Of a stretch of DNA of 64,000 nt, positions 1 through 9,385 are shown piece by piece. Under the pieces are notes generated by a model. The model saw only the letters and a list, made by a program, of their open reading frames with translations. It was not told where the DNA came from and searched no databases. Each line of letters opens with the position of its first letter. Position 1 is the stretch's first letter. Source of the stretch: Coriobacteriaceae bacterium EMTCatB1. Lineage in GTDB: Bacteria > Actinomycetota > Coriobacteriia > Anaerosomatales > Anaerosomataceae. Location: NCBI GenBank assembly GCA_001950395.1, contig BDLO01000001.1, positions 124,001 to 188,000 on the forward strand, in the 5' to 3' direction. A program made the position numbers and the translations under genes.

Positions 1-49
1 CGTCGTTCAACGACGGAAGCTTCTTGGGGTCGAACCGGTGGGCAGCCAT
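1..49 (-). CDS. Start of a truncated minus-strand CDS (MAAHRFDPKKLPSLND...), possibly a SAM-dependent methyltransferase N-terminus
   Basis: ATG on the minus strand at 49 with a purine-rich GGAGACGAAGGACG upstream; open to the window edge; the HRFDPK start resembles some class I methyltransferases. Confidence 0.4.
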   Translation of the reverse strand, partial: MAAHRFDPKKLPSLND

Positions 50-174
50 CGTCCTTCGTCTCCTTGCTTCACGGCACGGGCGTTTCCCGTTCATGCCGTC
101 TTCATACGCGGTGGACAGAATCAGGTTTGCAAGGCCGCACGGGCCTTGGAAGACAGACACAGGAGGTGTCAGCA

Positions 175-729
175 ATGAAGCATAGCAAGTCTCTCGCTCT
201 GATCGCCGCTGGATTGGTGGCCGGCATCGTGCTCGGGAGCGTCGGTCTGGCGGCGGCAGCGCCGGCAAGCACGACGACTCCGGCGCCACAGACGACAGGG
301 GTGCTTAGCGCGTGCATCGGCATGGGTCAGGCCATCCGAGGCGCAGGCGCCCGCCTGATCGACGTGCTCGCGGACCTCACCGGCCTGAGCACGACCGACA
401 TCCAGGCCAAGCGCGCCGCCGGCGAGTCGATCGCGGACATCGCGAAGTCGGAAGGCGTCGACCCCGACGACGTCGTGGCGAAGGCGCTCGAGGCGCGCAA
501 GGCGCTTCTGGACCAGAAGGTCGCCGACGGTACGATCACGCAAGAGCAGGCCGATGCCGCGTACGCGCAGATGCAGGAGCGTCTGACCGAGCGCGTCACC
601 ACCACGGCGACCGGTCGTCCCTCGTGGGCCGGTCAGGGCCAGGGCCTCGGCGGTGGTCGCGGTGCCGGTCGCGGCGGCAACGGCGCTGGGTTCTGTGGCG
701 GGTGCCAGGGCGTGAGCGCCGCTCAGTAG
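175..729 (+). CDS. Secreted small protein with signal peptide and Gly-rich C-terminus
   Basis: AGGAGGTG RBS then ATG at 175; MKHSKSLALIAAGLVAGIVLGSVGLAAAAP signal sequence; helical middle, GQGLGGGRGAGRGGNG tail. Confidence 0.75.
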   Translation: MKHSKSLALIAAGLVAGIVLGSVGLAAAAPASTTTPAPQTTGVLSACIGMGQAIRGAGARLIDVLADLTGLSTTDIQAKRAAGESIADIAKSEGVDPDDVVAKALEARKALLDQKVADGTITQEQADAAYAQMQERLTERVTTTATGRPSWAGQGQGLGGGRGAGRGGNGAGFCGGCQGVSAAQ

Positions 730-863
730 CCGATCCCCTCTCTCCTCCCTCGCATCACGGGCGGTCGCTCACGCGGCCGCCCGTGGTGTGTCCGGAGCGA
801 TTGCGTGCCACGCTCCCCGTGCATGTGGCATGATGTGCGGGGGGCGTCGGAAGGAAGGCAGCC

Positions 864-1652
864 ATGTCAGACGAAGCGCACTCGCTTGCAGTGCTCATCG
901 ACTTCGAGAACCTCGCGCTCGGCTTCGAGCGCAGCGGGCAGGGCGGGCGCGGCAAGGGCTCCGCGCCGGCCCCGTTCGACATCAAAGCCGTGCTCGAGCG
1001 GCTGGTCGAGAAGGGCAAGCTGATCGTCAAGCGCGCGTACGCCGACTGGGGGCGGTTCTCGCAGTATCGGGAGGTCATGCACGACGCGGGGATCCAGATG
1101 ATGGAGATCCCGGAGCGCGGCATGACCGGCAAGAACTACGCGGACATCCAGCTCGCCGTCGACGCGCTCGACTTGTGCTACTCGAAGATGCACATCGACA
1201 CCTTCGTCATCGTCTCAGGCGACAGCGACTTCACGCCGCTCGTTTCCAAGCTCAAGGAGAACGGCAAGGCCGTCATCGGCTTGGGCATGAAGGACTCCAC
1301 GAGCGACCTGCTCGCTGCGAACTGCGACGAGTTCATCTACTACGAGGACATCGTGCGGGCGCCGAGCGGCCCGGCCGTCCCGCTCACGTCCATCCCGAAG
1401 GCCAAACGGCCGGCCATCAAGCTCCTCATAGAGGCAGTCGAGGCGCTGCAGCGCGAGAACAAGGACGTGATGTACTCCTCGATGGTGAAAGACACGATGA
1501 AGCGCAAGCAGCCGCAGTTCTCCGAGTCGTCGTACGGGTACCGCTCGTTCTCGGAGCTCCTGCAAGACGCAGAGACGATGGGCGTGATCACGCTTCGGAA
1601 GGATCAGCGCTCCGGCACGTGGGTCGTCGAGGGCTTCGCAAACGGGAAGTAG
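864..1652 (+). CDS. NYN domain (PIN-like, LabA/DUF88 family) putative RNase with C-terminal OST-HTH-like domain
   Basis: LIDFENLALGF, VIVSGDSDFTPLVSKLKENGKAVIGLG motifs; C-terminal winged-helix-like region. Confidence 0.85.
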   Translation: MSDEAHSLAVLIDFENLALGFERSGQGGRGKGSAPAPFDIKAVLERLVEKGKLIVKRAYADWGRFSQYREVMHDAGIQMMEIPERGMTGKNYADIQLAVDALDLCYSKMHIDTFVIVSGDSDFTPLVSKLKENGKAVIGLGMKDSTSDLLAANCDEFIYYEDIVRAPSGPAVPLTSIPKAKRPAIKLLIEAVEALQRENKDVMYSSMVKDTMKRKQPQFSESSYGYRSFSELLQDAETMGVITLRKDQRSGTWVVEGFANGK

Positions 1653-1656
1653 CGTC

Positions 1657-2985
1657 GTGCGCATCGCAGTCGTCACAGACACCTACGTCCCGGAAGTCAA
1701 CGGCGTCGTCACCGCCATAGCTACGCACACGCGGTTGCTCGCCGAGCTTGGTCACGAGATCCTCATCATCGCGCCTCGGTACGGCGACTACGTCGACGAG
1801 CCGCAGCCGGGTATCGCCGTCGAGCGCTATCCGGCGTTCAGCTTCGTGACGAACAAGGCGACGCGGGTGGCGCTGCCTGCGATGACGTCGGTGATGCGCA
1901 CCATCAAGGCGTTCGGCCCGGATCTCGTGCACGTGCACACGCCGCTCTCCCTCGGAGTCGTGGGGCTTCTGTCCGCCAAGGCGCTCAAGCTGCCCATCGT
2001 GCAGACCTACCACACGTACATCCCGGACTTCATGCAGTACCTCGAGATCTCCCGCCTTCTCGGGATCGACACCCTGCAGGAGCGGATCGTGAACTCGCTC
2101 GTGTTCGAGCGCGTCTTGGAATCCGGGCTGTGGCAGCGCATCGTCAGGTCACGCGCCTTGATAGAGACGGGTTTGGACGACTTCGCGGACGCGTGGCTCG
2201 GCATCACCACGGACGTGAGCCAGGGCACGCCGGAGCTCACGGCTCGGCTCGCGTGGCGCTACACGCGGCTGCTCTACAACAGGTCCGACCTCGTGCTCAC
2301 GCCGTCGGTCACGCTCAAGCGCGAGCTCATGCGGCACGGCGTGACGGCGCCGGTCGACCACCTCAGCAACGGCATCGACCTCTCGCTGGTCCGCGTGAAA
2401 GAGTCGTATGCTCGCACTGGGCGGATCGTCCACGCGGGACGGCTCGGTTACGAGAAGAACGTCGACGTCGTCATCAGGGCGTTCGCGCGCTGTCTCGCGC
2501 ACGGGATGGACGCGACCCTCGACGTCGTGGGGGACGGGCCTGCGCGCGAGTCTCTTGAGCGGCTCGTCGCTCGGCTCGGGATCGAAGAGCGCGTCCGCTT
2601 CCCGGGGTTCGTGGCGAGAGACGAGCTCGTGGGGCGCTACCGCGAGTACGACGCGTTCGTCACCGCTAGCACGATCGAGACACAGGGCATCGTGCTGCTC
2701 GAGGCGATGGCAGCCGGGCTCCCCGTCGTCGGCGTGCGCGCCCTTGCGATTCCCGAGATCGTGCGCTCCGGCAGGAGCGGCATCGTCGTGGCGCCGGGTG
2801 ACATCCAGTCGTTGGCGCGCGCCATCGACCGGATCGAGCGTGATGACGCCCTGCGTGAGCGCATGGGGCAGAACGCACGCCACGACGTGCAGCATCACGA
2901 GATCGGGCGTGTCGTGAGCGAATTGGAGGAGCTCTACCAGCAGACAGCGGCGGCCGCGGAAGCAGGCGTCCTGGTCGACGCCTGA
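1657..2985 (+). CDS. Glycosyltransferase family 4 protein
   Basis: VTDTYVPEVNGVVTAI N-terminus, HVHTPLSLG, VGDGPARESLE, ASTIETQGIVLLEAMAAGLPVVG GT4 motif. Confidence 0.9.
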   Translation: MRIAVVTDTYVPEVNGVVTAIATHTRLLAELGHEILIIAPRYGDYVDEPQPGIAVERYPAFSFVTNKATRVALPAMTSVMRTIKAFGPDLVHVHTPLSLGVVGLLSAKALKLPIVQTYHTYIPDFMQYLEISRLLGIDTLQERIVNSLVFERVLESGLWQRIVRSRALIETGLDDFADAWLGITTDVSQGTPELTARLAWRYTRLLYNRSDLVLTPSVTLKRELMRHGVTAPVDHLSNGIDLSLVRVKESYARTGRIVHAGRLGYEKNVDVVIRAFARCLAHGMDATLDVVGDGPARESLERLVARLGIEERVRFPGFVARDELVGRYREYDAFVTASTIETQGIVLLEAMAAGLPVVGVRALAIPEIVRSGRSGIVVAPGDIQSLARAIDRIERDDALRERMGQNARHDVQHHEIGRVVSELEELYQQTAAAAEAGVLVDA

Positions 2986-2990
2986 GCGAG

Positions 2991-3185
2991 CTAGAGCGGC
3001 TCGATGCTGATGGCGCTCGTGGGGCAGATCTCCGCTGCCGCTTTGACGTCTCCGTACAGTTCGTGAGGCGGCTCGCTCCTCAGCACGTATGCGAGCCCTT
3101 CCTCGTCGATGCGGAACACGTCCGGGCAGGTGTCTTCGCACAGCCTGCATCCGATGCACAGCGCGCGATCGACTGTCGGTTTCAT
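2991..3185 (-). CDS. Ferredoxin (4Fe-4S type)
   Basis: CIGCRLCEDTCPDVF ... CPTSAI; 64 aa. Confidence 0.9.
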   Translation of the reverse strand: MKPTVDRALCIGCRLCEDTCPDVFRIDEEGLAYVLRSEPPHELYGDVKAAAEICPTSAISIEPL

Positions 3186-3380
3186 GGCAGTCCTCCTGTC
3201 CGTGAGCGGCTACAAGTGAGCGTACCCAAACGCGCACGACGCGTGTCACGCGTGACAGCAGTCACTGTCCGCCGCCGCTCTCGTGCGAGGCGAGAACCGC
3301 TCGTCAGTTCAGCGTGGAGCGGCAGTGTGACCGTGCCGATGAGAGGGTATCGAAGCGGCATGTCGTCGAGGAGGTGCGCG

Positions 3381-3950
3381 GTGAAACGGGTCTTTGCAGT
3401 CGTCCTCGTCGCGGTGCTGGTCGTGGCGCTCGCCATCCCGAGCGTCGCGTTCGCACGGAAGGGCGGCGTGCCAGCGTCAGCGCGTGGTCGCGGGCACGGC
3501 GTCGTAGCTGCGCCGGACGACGCTGAGCAGGGCGCGGTGAAGCCTGGAAAGGGCAAGGGCGCCAAGGCGGGCACGGCGCGCGGCGCTGCGGCATCTGAGG
3601 AGCCGGAGGACGCCACCGAGCCGCCGGAGGATGCCGACGACGGCGACGAGGCGCCCGCTGCAGGGGTGCAGAAGCGCACAGGCATCGCGAACGCCCTCGA
3701 GCGCCTGCAGCGCAACCTGGCCAGGATGCAAGCGCAGCTCGACGCAGGGCAGCGCACATCGCTCCCCGCTGGTCTGCAGCGCGTGATCGCCAAGTTCATG
3801 GCCTGGCTCGGTCTGGACGGGGGTTCTGAGACGCCGCCTCCGGACGACGGCGCGAGCGAGGAGCCTACGGGCACCGTCGAACCCACGAGCACGGTCGAAC
3901 CCACCGGAACGATCGAGCCCGCGCCGGTCGAACCGGTTGTGGCGGACTAG
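3381..3950 (+). CDS. Secreted low-complexity protein (signal peptide, E/P/T-rich tail)
   Basis: GTG at 3381 after GAGGAGGTG; MKRVFAVVLVAVLVVALAIPSVAFA signal peptide; tail repeats EPTGTVEPTSTVEPTGTIEPAPVEP. Confidence 0.65.
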   Translation: MKRVFAVVLVAVLVVALAIPSVAFARKGGVPASARGRGHGVVAAPDDAEQGAVKPGKGKGAKAGTARGAAASEEPEDATEPPEDADDGDEAPAAGVQKRTGIANALERLQRNLARMQAQLDAGQRTSLPAGLQRVIAKFMAWLGLDGGSETPPPDDGASEEPTGTVEPTSTVEPTGTIEPAPVEPVVAD

Positions 3951-4028
3951 CGCGGCTATCGTCGGCTGGCAGCCGTGGTGGACGGCCGCGGCAGCGGCAT
4001 CGCGCTCTAGCTCGCCGCCGGCGTCTCG

Positions 4029-4517
4029 TCAGGAGACGATCATCTCGTACACCGCGACGTCCAGCCAGCGGTCGAACTTCCGGCCGACTTCTCGCTGCAC
4101 GCCGCACAGCTCGAAGCCCAATCGCTCGACGAGCGCGATGCTCGTGGCGTTCTCCGTGCAGATCCGCGCGAGCACCGCGTGGACGCCGAGCGATGGAGCG
4201 AGCGTGAGCAGGTGCTCTGCGAGCGCTCGCCCGATGCCTCGGCGCAGGTGGTCAGGCGCCACGTACACCGACAGCTCGACGCTCGAGCGGTACGCGCAGC
4301 GGTCCGACCAGGGCGAGAGCGCTGCCCAGCCCACGACGCTGCCGCCCTCCTCGGCAACCACGACTGGATGCTCTGGGCCTCTCTTCGAGAGCCACGTACG
4401 ACGGCTCTTGGCGTCCACCGGCTCAGTGTCGAACGTCGCGGTGGTGTTCAGCACGGCGTGGTTGTAGATGTCGGCGATGGCCTGCGCGTCCGCAGGCGTC
4501 GCGGGTCTGATGCGCAT
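4029..4517 (-). CDS. GNAT family N-acetyltransferase (phosphinothricin acetyltransferase-like)
   Basis: MRIRPATPADAQAIADIYNHAV, VYVAPDHLRRGIGRALAEHLL, LVERLGFELCGVQREVGRKFDRWLDVAVYE. Confidence 0.9.
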   Translation of the reverse strand: MRIRPATPADAQAIADIYNHAVLNTTATFDTEPVDAKSRRTWLSKRGPEHPVVVAEEGGSVVGWAALSPWSDRCAYRSSVELSVYVAPDHLRRGIGRALAEHLLTLAPSLGVHAVLARICTENATSIALVERLGFELCGVQREVGRKFDRWLDVAVYEMIVS

Positions 4518-4629
4518 GCGCCCTCCTCGTCGGCCGCGCGCGGCTCGTTGTCCGCTCCGGCGCCCTAGCGTACACTATCATCTCCGCGTCACGGCCGTCG
4601 GGCTGGGGCGCGCCTTCGAAACGAGGAGG

Positions 4630-5898
4630 GTGGTAGCGATTCCTGGGAAGACGATCGCCGAGAAGATCCTCTCGGCACACTCCGGCACCGACGCGCACGC
4701 GGGCGACATCGTGGTCGCCGACGTCGACTTCGTGATGGGGCAGGACGGCACCTCGCCGCTCGCGATCCGCGCGCTCGAGCGCATGGGCGTGGACCGCGTG
4801 TTCGACCCGGCGAAGGTCGCGCTCGTCATCGACCACTCGGCGCCGAGCCCGCTCGAGGGCGTGAGCGCGCTGCACACCGTGATGCGCGAGTTCGGCAAGC
4901 GCACGGGTGCGACGGTCTACGACATCGGCTGCGGCGTGTGCCATCAGCTCATCCCCGAGAACGGGCACGTCGTGCCGGGCGACCTCATGGTGGGATGCGA
5001 CAGCCACACCTGCACCTACGGCGCGCTCAACGTCTTCTCCACCGGCGTCGGCTCCACCGACGGCGCTGCTGCGATGGCGTCTGGCAAGCTGTGGTTCAAG
5101 GTCCCTGAGACGATGCGTGTCACCTACACGGGCGAGCTCAAGCCGGGCGTCTTCAGCAAGGACCTGATCCTGTACCTAGCCGGCCAGATAGGAGCCGACG
5201 GCGCGACGTACATGGCGCTGGAATTCGACGGCCCGGTCATCGAGGCGCTTTCCGTCGACGCGCGCATGACGATCTCGAACATGGCCATCGAGGTCGGTGC
5301 GAAAGCGGGGCTCATGCGCGCCGATGCGAAGACGCTCGCGTGGTACGAAGGGCGCGGCGAGCGGAAGCCGAACCCGGTCGACCCCGACCCCGACGCGCGC
5401 TACGCCCGCGAGATCGAGATCGACGCGAGCAGCGTCGGCCCGCAGGTCGCCAAGCCGCACTCGGTCGACAACGTCTCTCCGGTCGAGGAGGTCGAGGGCA
5501 CGCCGATCCAGCAGGGCTACCTGGGCACCTGCACCAACGGGCGGCTCGAGGACCTCGCGATCGCCGCGAGCATCCTGAAGGGCCGTCGCGTGCACCCGGA
5601 CGTGCGGTTCATCGTCGCGCCGGCCTCGCGCCGCATCCTGCTCGACGCGATCGAGGCGGGCTACGTCCAGACGCTCGTCGAGGCGGGCGCCGCGCTCGTC
5701 ACCCCGGGCTGCGGGCCGTGCGTCGGCACGCACAACGGCGTGCCGTCCGACGGCGAGAACGTCATCTCCACGGCCAACCGCAACTTCAAAGGCCGCATGG
5801 GCAACAGCAACGCGTTCATCTATCTGGGCAGCCCGGCCACGGTCGCTGCCTCGGTCATCGAGGGGAAGATCACCGACCCCCGCAGGTACCTGGGCTAG
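4630..5898 (+). CDS. 3-isopropylmalate dehydratase/homoaconitase family large subunit (paralog 1)
   Basis: [50 protein letters not shown] start at 4630 with GAGGAGGGTG upstream. Confidence 0.9.
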   Translation: MVAIPGKTIAEKILSAHSGTDAHAGDIVVADVDFVMGQDGTSPLAIRALERMGVDRVFDPAKVALVIDHSAPSPLEGVSALHTVMREFGKRTGATVYDIGCGVCHQLIPENGHVVPGDLMVGCDSHTCTYGALNVFSTGVGSTDGAAAMASGKLWFKVPETMRVTYTGELKPGVFSKDLILYLAGQIGADGATYMALEFDGPVIEALSVDARMTISNMAIEVGAKAGLMRADAKTLAWYEGRGERKPNPVDPDPDARYAREIEIDASSVGPQVAKPHSVDNVSPVEEVEGTPIQQGYLGTCTNGRLEDLAIAASILKGRRVHPDVRFIVAPASRRILLDAIEAGYVQTLVEAGAALVTPGCGPCVGTHNGVPSDGENVISTANRNFKGRMGNSNAFIYLGSPATVAASVIEGKITDPRRYLG

Positions 5899-5906
5899 GA
5901 GGCGAC

Positions 5907-6410
5907 ATGGCGACGATTCGCGCGAAAGCGTTCAAGTACGGGGACGACATCAACACCGACTACATCATCTCCGGCAAGTACAAGTTCAAGTCCACCGACA
6001 TGGAGGCCATGGCCGTGCACGCCATGGAGGACCTCGACCCGCACTACTACGAGAAGGTGAAGCCCGAAGGCGGCATCCTCGTCGCGGGCAAGAACTTCGG
6101 CATGGGTTCGAGCCGGGAGCAGGCGCCGCTCGTCCTCATCCACAGCAACACCAAGGCGGTGCTCGCCAAGAGCTTCGCGCGCATCTTCTTCCGAAACGCG
6201 ATCAACACCGGGCTGCCAGTCGTCGAGTGCGACACCGATCGGATCGATGACGGCGACGAGTTGGAGATCGACCTGGAAGGCGGCGTGGTGCGCGACCTCA
6301 CGAAAGGCATCGAGATCCCGTTTGCGCCGCTGCCGCCGGTGATGGCGCAGCTTCTGGCCGACGGCGGGCTCGTCGAGCACTTCAAGAAGCACGGCGGGTT
6401 CGCGCTGTAG
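5907..6410 (+). CDS. 3-isopropylmalate dehydratase/homoaconitase family small subunit (paralog 1)
   Basis: [51 protein letters not shown]. Confidence 0.9.
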   Translation: MATIRAKAFKYGDDINTDYIISGKYKFKSTDMEAMAVHAMEDLDPHYYEKVKPEGGILVAGKNFGMGSSREQAPLVLIHSNTKAVLAKSFARIFFRNAINTGLPVVECDTDRIDDGDELEIDLEGGVVRDLTKGIEIPFAPLPPVMAQLLADGGLVEHFKKHGGFAL

Positions 6411-6467
6411 AGACGTTTCGACCGCGGCGCGCCGCTGTGAGCGCGCCCGAGGACGAAGGAGGCACTG

Positions 6468-7562
6468 GTGGCGAAGCACACCGTCACGCTCATCCCTGGC
6501 GATGGGATCGGCCCTGAGATCACGCATGCGATGCGTCGTGTCGTGGACGCGACCGGCGTCGACATCGAGTGGGAGGTCGTCGAAGCGGGGGCCGACGTCA
6601 TGGACAAGCACGGCACCCCGCTTCCGGATGCCGTGCTCGAATCAATCCGTCGCAACAAGGTCGCCATCAAAGGCCCAATCACCACACCTGTGGGGACCGG
6701 CTTCCGGAGCGTGAACGTGGCGCTTCGCAAGGAGCTCGACCTGTACGCGTGCCTGCGGCCATCGTTCTCGATTCCGGGCACCGGCGCGCGCTACGACGGC
6801 GTCGATCTCGTCATCGTGCGCGAGAACACCGAGGACCTCTACGCGGGCATCGAGTTCGAAGAGGGGAGCGAGGCCGCGAAGCGGCTCATCAAGTTCGTGG
6901 CGAGCGAAGGAGCAGGCTCGATCCGTCCGGACTCGGGCATCTCGCTCAAGCCGATCTCGATCTCGGGCACGCGCCGCATCGTGCGCTTCGCGTTCGACTA
7001 CGCGATCGCCAACGGCCGCACGAAGGTCACGGCCGTCCACAAGGCGAACATCCTCAAGCACTCGGACGGGCTGTTCTTGCGCGTGGCGCGGGAGGTCGCC
7101 GAGGAGTACGCAGGCTCCGGCATCGAGTTCGAGGACTACATCGTGGACGCCACCTGCATGCAGCTCGTGCTGAGACCCGAGCAGTTCGACGTGCTCGTGC
7201 TCCCGAACCTGTACGGCGACATCGTGAGCGACTTGGCTGCCGGGCTCATCGGCGGGCTGGGCATCGCGCCGGGCGCGAACATCGGCGACGAGTGCGCGGT
7301 CTTCGAGCCGGTGCACGGCAGCGCGCCGAAGTACGCGGGCAAGGACGTGGCGAACCCCACCGCGGAGATCCTCTCCGCAGTGCTCATGCTCAACCACATC
7401 GGCGAGCGCGAGGCGGCCGAGAAGATCCTTTCGGGCGTGAAGCGCGTGCTCGCAGAAGGCGCAAGCGTCACCTACGACGTCAAGCGCACCCTCACGGGCT
7501 CGACGGAAGGCAGCGTGGGCACGCAGGCGTACGCGGACGCCATCATCGCGACGTTCTCGTAG
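6468..7562 (+). CDS. NAD-dependent isocitrate dehydrogenase-type protein (isocitrate/isopropylmalate DH family)
   Basis: [37 protein letters not shown] (IDH-type substrate loop), [19 protein letters not shown]. Confidence 0.88.
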   Translation: MAKHTVTLIPGDGIGPEITHAMRRVVDATGVDIEWEVVEAGADVMDKHGTPLPDAVLESIRRNKVAIKGPITTPVGTGFRSVNVALRKELDLYACLRPSFSIPGTGARYDGVDLVIVRENTEDLYAGIEFEEGSEAAKRLIKFVASEGAGSIRPDSGISLKPISISGTRRIVRFAFDYAIANGRTKVTAVHKANILKHSDGLFLRVAREVAEEYAGSGIEFEDYIVDATCMQLVLRPEQFDVLVLPNLYGDIVSDLAAGLIGGLGIAPGANIGDECAVFEPVHGSAPKYAGKDVANPTAEILSAVLMLNHIGEREAAEKILSGVKRVLAEGASVTYDVKRTLTGSTEGSVGTQAYADAIIATFS

Positions 7563-7569
7563 CGCGTGC

Positions 7570-8568
7570 TCAGTGCTCAGCGAGGAGCTCCGGAGGGACC
7601 TCTCGCTCAAGCAGCGTGTAGGCGAGCACGGTCCACGCGCGAGGGACGACGCTCTCCCACGCGTAGCCGCCGCCGCCGAACGCGACCATCCGCCCGCCGC
7701 AGACCTCGCACGAGAGCGCGGCGAGCCGGCTCACGAGCGCGTGGTAGCCGTGCAGCGTGAGCGCGAGGTGCGTCAGCGGATCGGGCGCGAGCGCGTCTGC
7801 GCCGTTCTGGGTGACGAGCAAGTCGGGCGCGAAAGCACGGACGGCGGGGATCAAGCGCTCTTCGAGGCCGTGCAAGAAATCGCTGTCGCTCGCGTAGGGC
7901 TCGAGCGGCACGTTGACGGCGGTGTCTGGCGCGTGGGGACCTCCGGTCTCGCGCTCTGAACCGGTGCCGGGGAAGAGGAATCGCCCGGACTCGTGTATGG
8001 ACGCGGTGAGCACGCGCGGGTCGTCCCAGAACGCCTCCTGGACGCCGTCGCCGTGGTGCGCGTCGATGTCGACGTACGCGATGCGAAGGTCGGGATCGCG
8101 CTTGAGCGCCCATGCGATGCCGACGGCGATGTCGTTGTAGACGCAGAAGCCGGCGGCTCGGTCGCGGTGCGCGTGGTGCAGGCCGCCCGCGATCGAGAGC
8201 GCGCGATCGGCACGGCCTGACAAAACCTGGTCGAAGCCAGTGATGGCGGCACCAGCGACGAGCGACGCCGCTTCGTGCATGTCGGGGAACGCCGGGTTGT
8301 CGCCGGGGCCGATGCCCCGTCGCGGCATGAAGCGCTCGGGGTCGCGACCCGCGGCCTTCACGACCGAGACGTAGTCAGGATCGTGCACCCGCAGCAAGTC
8401 CTGCTCGGATGCAGGCGCCGGTTCGACTACGCGGATGCCGCCGTCGTCGAGCAGGCGGAGCGTCCGCATGAGCCGCACCGATTCCACGAAACGCTCAGGC
8501 CGCAGAGGGTGCGAGAAGCCGAAATCGTAGGACGTAAGCCAATCCGAGTAGACGAGCGTCGTGCGCAT
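7570..8568 (-). CDS. Histone deacetylase family protein / AcuC-like
   Basis: VYSDWLTSYDFGFSHPLRPERF, GGLHHAHRDRAAGFCVYNDIAVG, YVDIDAHHGDGVQEAFW; probable start MRTTLVYSDW at 8568. Confidence 0.88.
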   Translation of the reverse strand: MRTTLVYSDWLTSYDFGFSHPLRPERFVESVRLMRTLRLLDDGGIRVVEPAPASEQDLLRVHDPDYVSVVKAAGRDPERFMPRRGIGPGDNPAFPDMHEAASLVAGAAITGFDQVLSGRADRALSIAGGLHHAHRDRAAGFCVYNDIAVGIAWALKRDPDLRIAYVDIDAHHGDGVQEAFWDDPRVLTASIHESGRFLFPGTGSERETGGPHAPDTAVNVPLEPYASDSDFLHGLEERLIPAVRAFAPDLLVTQNGADALAPDPLTHLALTLHGYHALVSRLAALSCEVCGGRMVAFGGGGYAWESVVPRAWTVLAYTLLEREVPPELLAEH

Positions 8569-8735
8569 GTGGCCCCCAGGTGTCGCAGCGCGTACGCACA
8601 TGTGATTCCCGATTCCAGGCATGAACCTGCACACACAAGCTCCGATCTTCCGCAGCGGCGACCCGATCGGGTCTTGCTCGCGCGGGCGGCCGTCCTCCGG
8701 TACAGTGCGGCTGACGACGCGAGCGGAGGTGCGCC

Positions 8736-8969
8736 ATGTCCGAAAGCCCTGGCATTTCGCCCGACGAAGCGGTCGCATTCGTGGAGTCGCTGCGGCTGAT
8801 GTCACGGGGGCGTGCCGGCTTCCAGTGGCTCGACGCGAAGCTTGAGGAGCTCGAGCACGTGATTGCGGGGCTTGCTGAAGAGAACCGAGCGCTCAGATCG
8901 TTCGTGGAGTCGCGGGGGCTTTCAAGCGAGCTCGCCCGTTGGCTGGCACGCGGCGTCGACGACGTGTAA
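8736..8969 (+). CDS. Small coiled-coil hypothetical protein (77 aa)
   Basis: Intact ORF with GGAGGTG RBS; LDAKLEELEHVIAGLAEENRALRSFVESRG. Confidence 0.5.
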   Translation: MSESPGISPDEAVAFVESLRLMSRGRAGFQWLDAKLEELEHVIAGLAEENRALRSFVESRGLSSELARWLARGVDDV

Positions 8970-8986
8970 GGAATCTGCGTATCGCA

Positions 8987-9015
8987 TTGTGCGAGCACGC
9001 TGCCCGCGGTATACT
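8987..9015 (+). promoter_or_regulatory. Sigma-A type promoter of the ilvD leader
   Basis: TTGTGC (8987-8992), 17-nt spacer, TATACT (9010-9015). Confidence 0.75.
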
Positions 9016-9039
9016 CGCGCCCAATCCCATACGGGAATG

Positions 9040-9275
9040 GCGACGACGGGGACGAGTAGAGGCCAATCCTCGCTCCAGAGAGCCGGGGACGCTGGGATCC
9101 CGGCGCAGGACGCTTCGAACCTGGCCCCTGAGCCGCCCGGAAGAACGTTCGGGCGCGCGGCGGACGACCTCCGCGGAGCGCTCGGCAAGTAGGCCGGGTC
9201 GGTGGCATCCGTTATCTGCCGTGTGAGAGGCGCACGGTTCCGTGCGTCGATCGGGGTGGTGCTGAGAGGCGCGCT
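9040..9275 (+). promoter_or_regulatory. T-box leader (tRNA-sensing riboswitch) upstream of ilvD
   Basis: GACGAGTAGA, AGAGAG (9077-9082), GGGATCCCGG distal stem, CGAACCTGGCCCCTGAGC, stem III AAGTAGG ... CCGTTATC (9187-9216), T-box-like GGGGTGGTGC with TGGT bulge (9257-9260). Confidence 0.75.
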
Positions 9276-9385
9276 CTCGTACCTGGCTTATATGACGCAG
9301 GCGAGCGCAGCGCTTCGTTCTTGCCATCCGACCACGTGCCCCTCATGCGGCTGGTGCGGCCACGACCCACGAGAAAGGTGGGGAC

